NCBI GenBank assembly: GCA_030035585.1
Contig: CM057461.1
Coordinates: 170,821,624-170,885,623 of the forward strand
Direction: 5' to 3'
Length of the DNA stretch: 64,000 bases
Source: Dugong dugon
Taxonomy: Eukaryota; Chordata; Mammalia; Sirenia; Dugongidae
A model generated the notes under the pieces. It searched no databases, had not been told where the DNA came from, and saw nothing but the letters and a program-made list of their open reading frames with translations. Positions within the stretch are counted from its first letter, which is position 1, and each line of letters begins with the position of its first letter. The translations under genes and the position numbers were made by a program. Of the stretch, positions 59,464 through 64,000 are shown piece by piece.

Positions 59464-59805
59464 TGTTGTTAGCTGTGACGAGTTGGCCTCCAACTCATGG
59501 CCACCCCAAGCAGAACTTAACAAAACACTGCCCCCGGTCCTGAGCCATTCCATGATCAGTTGCAGATCTGAACATTGTGACACACAGGGTTTTCACTGGC
59601 TGATTTTCAGAAGTGGAATGCCAGGCCTTTTGTCCTAGTCCATCCTAGTCTGGAAGCTCTGCTGAAACCTGCTCAGCATCATAGCAACATGCAAGCCTCC
59701 AATGATGGACGGGTGGTGACTGCACATGAGGTGCATTGGCCAGGAATCCCACCGGGTCTCTCATGGAAAATGAGAATTCTACCACTGAACCACCCACAGA
59801 GATGG
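59464..59805 (-). mobile_element. Composite SINE: tRNA-Gly head, RTE body and tail (minus)
   Basis: Read on the minus strand from about 59805: GTGGTTCAGTGGTAGAATTC and then GAGACCCGGTGGGATTCC with GGCCAATGCA match tRNA-Gly (A box, B box and acceptor end). Next comes sequence like the RTE 5' region (GGAGGCTTGCATGTTGCTAT, GAGCTTCCAGACTAGGATGG, GGCCTGGCATTCCACTTCTG). It ends in an RTE-type tail (GGCAGTGTTTTGTTAAGTTC, GGCCATGAGTTGGAGGCC). The tRNA part shows substitutions in the anticodon arm, so it is not a functional tRNA. Confidence 0.82.
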
Positions 59806-60097
59806 AGAATCCTTAAAAATCTGCCCAAAGAATCTAACCTTTCCAGGTTCCTATTAAAATTAGGTCTTCTGAAACTAGAAATTAAAGTAGCAGACATCTA
59901 CCCTCCTGCTTCTTAAATATGTAAATACAAATACACGACTTGACTTCAGGACTTATGCAAAGTCTGCACACAAGGTTAAACTGGAAGAGTTTGTCAAATA
60001 TCTGACAAATAATATATATTAGCTTTGGCTGATTTTTAATGCAGATTTTACTGGTCTAGGTTCAGCTTGGTTTTTCTAGTCATAATATGTGAGGGTC

Positions 60098-60116
60098 TTT
60101 TTTTTTTTTTTTTGGC
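60098..60116. repeat. Poly-T run
   Basis: About 19 consecutive T residues after GTC. It may be the A-tail of an old minus-strand retroelement, but no body is recognised next to it. Confidence 0.8.
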
Positions 60117-60509
60117 AATTGGTTACATATTCTTCATAGTTCTTTGTTTTCCACTTGTATAATTAACCTAGCTATATAGCCTAAAGCCTAAAATTCATCA
60201 ATCTATGAGAAAAAGAGAATTTTAACAAAAATTCAACCATGAGCTTTCTATTTATATTACTTCAATATGATATTTAGCAATCCTCCCATTGATTACCACT
60301 GATCACCCTAGCCAGAAATAATTTATCCAACCCTATTTTTAATCTTTCCAACAGTATTATCGTTTTCTCTCACATATTTTTTCTTCAGAAAAAAAGGTAT
60401 CACTTTCTGCCACATATTTGCATTATTCATGCATTTTTATTATCTCCGCTACTTGACTGGACAATGTCTTAGATTCCTTGTATTCCCCACAGCATAGGGA
60501 TTTAACAAC

Positions 60510-61260
60510 TGCTTTAAAAATACTAGTTATTGCTTTTTGTGATTATAAAAAAGTACTGTACTACATGCTCACTGTTGAACATTTTGAAAATACAAAAAAG
60601 TATAAATGGAAAATAAACAGTATCTATTCAACCTCCAGTGACAATGAATCCTTGAGGGTGGAAGAGAAGTTGTTCTGGAAAGGTTAAAGTGCTGGTAAAA
60701 GTGGGTCAAGAACATGTGGGAGATCATTTAGCTAATTTCAATGACAGAAAAGCACTCTCCATTTTAGCCCTTTCAGTCCTTTTCCTATGCAGATTTTCAA
60801 CATAGTTGAAAGCATATTGTACATACAGTTCTCCATTTTTCCCCACTTAGCAATACTTAGTAAACATCCTTCCACACCATTAAAATTTTTAATAAATATC
60901 CTTTTTAATATCTGTGTAATACTGCATCTTTTGATGATACCATAATTTATTTAACTGTTCCTTTGTTGTTGGGTATTTAGGCTGTTTCCAATATTTGACT
61001 TTTCTAAACAAAGCTACATTGAACAATGTTGAACAATAACTTTTTAAAAGTATTTCTCATGAGTTCCTTTGGATAGACTCCTAGAAGTGGAATTACTGGG
61101 TCAAAGGGTAGGAGCATTAGTGAGGCTTTTCATATGTTCAGCCAACATGCTTTTCAGAAAGGTTATAACATTTGTGTGCCTCCTCACAGCATTTGAGAAT
61201 GTCTGCTCCCCTGTGCTCTCACAGATGTGGGGAATTATAATTTGTATAATTTTTAAAAAT
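60510..61260 (-). mobile_element. Ancient L1 (L1M-type) 3' fragment
   Basis: Words such as TATTTAGGCTGTTTCCAATA, GAAGTGGAATTACTGGGTCA and TTTTCAGAAAGGTTATAAC are typical of an L1M 3' region in reverse. It is interrupted at 60641-60739 by copy B of the dispersed repeat. Confidence 0.7.
60641..60739 (+). repeat. Copy B of the 100-bp dispersed direct repeat
   Basis: See 58428-58532 for its partner. It lies between two L1M segments. Confidence 0.8.
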
Positions 61261-61419
61261 CTATGGAAAAATTGTATCTTGCTGTTGTTTTAATTTTCAT
61301 GAATTGATTAATGGAGAAAGAATGCATTCTTACATGTCTGTGAGCCATTTAATCTCTTTTACGGAGAGTTTGTGCGTTTGTGCGTGTCTTTTGCGCATTT
61401 TTTGCTGGAATCTCTATTA

Positions 61420-62535
61420 GTTTCCTCTAGCTTTGTAACATATTACAACAAAGTTAGTGGCTTAAAACAACATCCACTTATTTCATAGTTTTGAACGTCA
61501 GAGTCCAGGTGGGCTTGGCTGGATTCTCTGCTCAGAGTCTCCCTCACAAGGTTGAAATCAATACAGAATCTGGAGGCTCTGGTAAGGAATACAGTTCTAA
61601 ATTCATTCAAGTTGTTGGCAGAATCCAGTTCCTTGCAGCCCTAAGTCTGAGGCTCTTGTTTCCTTGCTGGTTGTCAACCCAGCACCAAACTTAGCAACTC
61701 TAGCCCACAGGTTACCCATATTCCTTCTCAAGTGTTCCCTCCTATTATGGATTGATTTGTGTCCCCCAAAAATGTGTGTCAACTTGGCTAGGCCAGATCC
61801 TAGCATTGTGTGATTGTCCACCATTCTGTCATCTGATGTGATTTCCCTATGTGTTGTAAATTCTACCTCTATGATGTTAATAAGGCAAGATTAGAGGCAT
61901 TTATGTTAATGAGGCAGGATTCAGTCTACTAGATTAGGTTGTATCTTGAGGCAATCTCTTTTGAGATATAAAAAAAAGAAGTGAGCAGAGAGATGGGGAC
62001 CTCATTAACACCAAGCAAGAAGAGCCAGAAGCCCAAGTTCTTTGGAACCAGGATCCCTGAGCTGAGAAGCTCCTAGACCATGGAAAGACTGATGACAAGG
62101 ACCTTCCTCCAGAGCAGACAGAGAAAGCCTTCCCCTGGAGCTGGGACCCTGAATTTGGACTTCCAGCCTCCTAGACTGTGAGACAATAAATTTCTCTTTG
62201 TTAAAGCCATCCACGTGTGTTATTTCTGTTATAGCAGCACTAGATAACTAAGACACCCTCTATCTTCAAAGCAGCAACAACATGTTGAATCCTTATCAGT
62301 TGAATCTCTCTGATTTCCCTTTCTGATCCCAGCCAGAAAAAGCCCTCCATTTTTATTGGCTCCTGTGAGTAGATTAGACCACTCAGATAATCTCCCTATT
62401 TTAACATCAATTGTGACATGTAACAGTAACATAATCAAGGGAGTGATATCTCACCATATTCACAGGCTCTAGGAATTAGGGTTTGTAACTGGGGAGACTG
62501 GGCTGGGGGTTATTTAAAACTCTGCCTACCACAGG
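61420..62535 (-). repeat. Old mammalian repeat, split by an LTR
   Basis: The flanks 61420-61741 (ACAAAGTTAGTGGCTTAAAAC, AAGTTGTTGGCAGAATCCAG) and 62256-62535 (GATAATCTCCCTATTTTAAC, AACTCTGCCTACCACAGG) are halves of one widespread mammalian repeat. I cannot name its family. Strand is by convention and unsure. Confidence 0.6.
61742..62255 (+). mobile_element. Solo LTR, ERVL-MaLR (MLT1-like)
   Basis: Same family as 7013-7496: ATGGATTGATTTGTGTCCCC start, TTCCAGCCTCCTAGACTGTG and AATAAATTTCTCTTTGTTAA near the end, finishing ACTAAGACA. CCCTC flanks both sides (61737-61741, 62256-62260). Confidence 0.85.
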
Positions 62536-62559
62536 TCTTAGGTGGCTTTTCTTATAATT

Positions 62560-62890
62560 TGTCTGTGCTTTTTTTTTTTTAGCATCTTTTTAAAATTTTT
62601 TATTTTATTTTTTGTTTTTCTTGTTGAGAATATACACAGACAAGCATACAATTTAACAGTTTCTACATGTACAATTCAGTGACATTAATTACATTCTTCC
62701 ACTTGTGCAACCATTCTCATTCTCCTTTTCCAAATTGTTCCTCCCCCATTAACATAAACTCTTGCCCCCTCCTATCTAACCTTTCAAGTTTCTGTTGTCA
62801 ATTTTATCCCACATAGTTCTTGAAACAGCACAATCCTCATAGCAGACATTCTATAGAAGAATCTTGGTCAAAAGGGGGAAATGCAGAACA
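62560..62890 (-). repeat. Possible L1 3' fragment
   Basis: A T-rich left end (62568-62580, then 62593-62619), followed by GAGAATATACACAGACAAGC and CAATTCAGTGACATTAATTAC, which resembles a reversed L1 3' end. Assignment is weak. Confidence 0.4.
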
Positions 62891-63214
62891 GAATTATAAA
62901 TTCTCAAGGAATCCAGACTTTCTGGATCCACTGAGGCTGGATGAACCCCTGAAACTATTGCCCTGAGATAATCTTTAAATCTTAAACCAAAAATATCCCC
63001 TGAAGACTTGTTTAAGCCAAACACAGTTTAGCTTAACTAGTAAAGGCTGTCTGTTTGTGATCTTTATGATAAATCAGAATGGCGTGAATTTACTTACTAA
63101 ATGAATCTTACCAATGACGGCCAGAAGTTGTATTTTCACAAAGGCAAAGGCTGTTGTGTGCTAACGAAGATGCTCAATACATAACTTTACTAACACTAGT
63201 ATATTTTTATTTTA

Positions 63215-63470
63215 TGTATTTATTAACACATTTCAAGCAATTACTATATGTTAGACTATGTTCTAAGCACTTGAAAAATATTAACTCATTTAATCCTCAT
63301 AACCTTATGACATCAATACTATTATTTTTCCCATTCTACAGATGAGGAAACTGAGGAATGGTGAGGTTTAGTACACTGCTCAAGGTTATATAACTAGAAT
63401 GTAGCCAAGCAGGAATTCAAACCCAGGTAGTCTGGCTTTATAGTTCTTGCTACGAACAACATTATGAAAA
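63215..63470 (+). repeat. MIR SINE
   Basis: Words CTAAGCACTTGAAAAATATTAAC, CATTCTACAGATGAGGAAAC and AGGAATTCAAACCCAGGTAG are MIR, nearly full length. Confidence 0.8.
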
Positions 63471-63593
63471 TATTCATTGTAAAGGCCAATTTATCAGGCC
63501 TTAACATGAATTCTTCAATGTACACAATTTTAAAACACCTCTCTATTTGCAATTTAACCTAATATTCTAATAAAAGTTAGACTACCGTATTTT

Positions 63594-63796
63594 GGAGAAG
63601 ACCTGGTGGCGCAATGGTTAAGCACTCAGCTGCTAACTGAAAGGTTGGCGGTTCAATCCCACCAGCCTCTCAGCAAGACAAAGATGAGGGAGTCTGCTTC
63701 TGTAAAGATTTACAGTCTTGGAAACCCTATGGGGCAGTTCTATTCTCTCCTATAAGGTCATTATGAGTCAGAATTGACTCAATGGTTTGGGTTTTT
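63594..63796 (+). mobile_element. AfroSINE, long form (plus)
   Basis: Head GAGAAGACCTGGTGGCGCAA through tail TTATGAGTCAGAATTGACTC. The flanks ACTACCGTATTTT and GACTGTATTTT are a decayed target duplication. Confidence 0.88.
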
Positions 63797-64000
63797 GACT
63801 GTATTTTATTTTAGGAACAGCGATTATAACGTACATGTGGTATTTTACAACAAAATACCTTATAAATACAAATTCTAATTCATGATTACTGAAATTAGGA
63901 GAGGGAAGAAAAAGTGTTTTTTGCTAGATTTTTCCAAGGAGAAAAAAGAAAAGGAGGGAAAAAACTTCCAAATAAGTTTACAACAGAATGGTTCAATCTC

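Noticed and set aside
59720-59805. A tRNA-Gly gene
   Set aside because: The tRNA-like part has lost pairing in the anticodon arm and is fused to RTE-type sequence; it is a SINE head.

Overview
The window is mammalian nuclear DNA, most likely from an afrotherian (elephant, hyrax, tenrec and relatives). It carries about twenty copies of a tRNA-derived SINE whose 5' head and 3' tail match the AfroSINE family, known only from Afrotheria, and it has two full-length BovB/RTE-type LINEs whose 3' tail the SINE shares. Elephant is my guess within that group; nothing here proves the species.

Only one protein-coding exon is secure: the first coding exon of PLEKHM3 on the minus strand (20123-20729), with a clean ATG and a splice donor. 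The rest of that protein is not encoded in the window, so sequence left of the exon is presumably its next intron, and sequence right of it is 5'-UTR intron and/or upstream DNA. A second, uncertain exon-like block lies at 53.3 kb. No rRNA, functional tRNA or CRISPR was seen, and no CpG-island promoter.

Layout: 1-6945 is a decayed but nearly complete L1 (plus). 7.0-18 kb holds a MaLR-type LTR, AfroSINEs, a truncated RTE, a MIR>RTE>AfroSINE nest, L2 and two further LTR-like blocks. 18-25 kb holds a short hAT element, PLEKHM3 exon, AfroSINEs and L2. 25139-27539 is a complete but dead Tigger1. 28-32 kb is old LTR, L2, MIR, MER20-like and L1M debris. 32219-35629 is a full-length RTE (plus). 36522-43656 is a minus-strand ERVL/MaLR-like provirus with a second full-length RTE inside its 3' LTR. 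45233-48455 is a related provirus on the plus strand, inserted in an AfroSINE that itself sits in an L2. 48.8-49.4 kb is a non-autonomous hAT element with perfect target duplication. 53-58 kb contains clusters and nests of AfroSINEs in L2. 59.5-59.8 kb is an unusual SINE with a tRNA-Gly head and RTE-derived body. 60-64 kb is L1M, another MaLR-type LTR in an older repeat, MIR and an AfroSINE.

The elements interact as a retrotransposition ecosystem: the RTE LINE probably supplied the enzyme for the AfroSINEs (shared tail), and a piece from the RTE 5' region is reused inside two different tRNA-headed SINEs. Target-site duplications let the order of many insertions be read directly. All transposon open reading frames seen are broken. 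I found no clearly novel functional system; the best leads are the composite SINEs, the paired proviruses and the 53.3 kb exon-like block.
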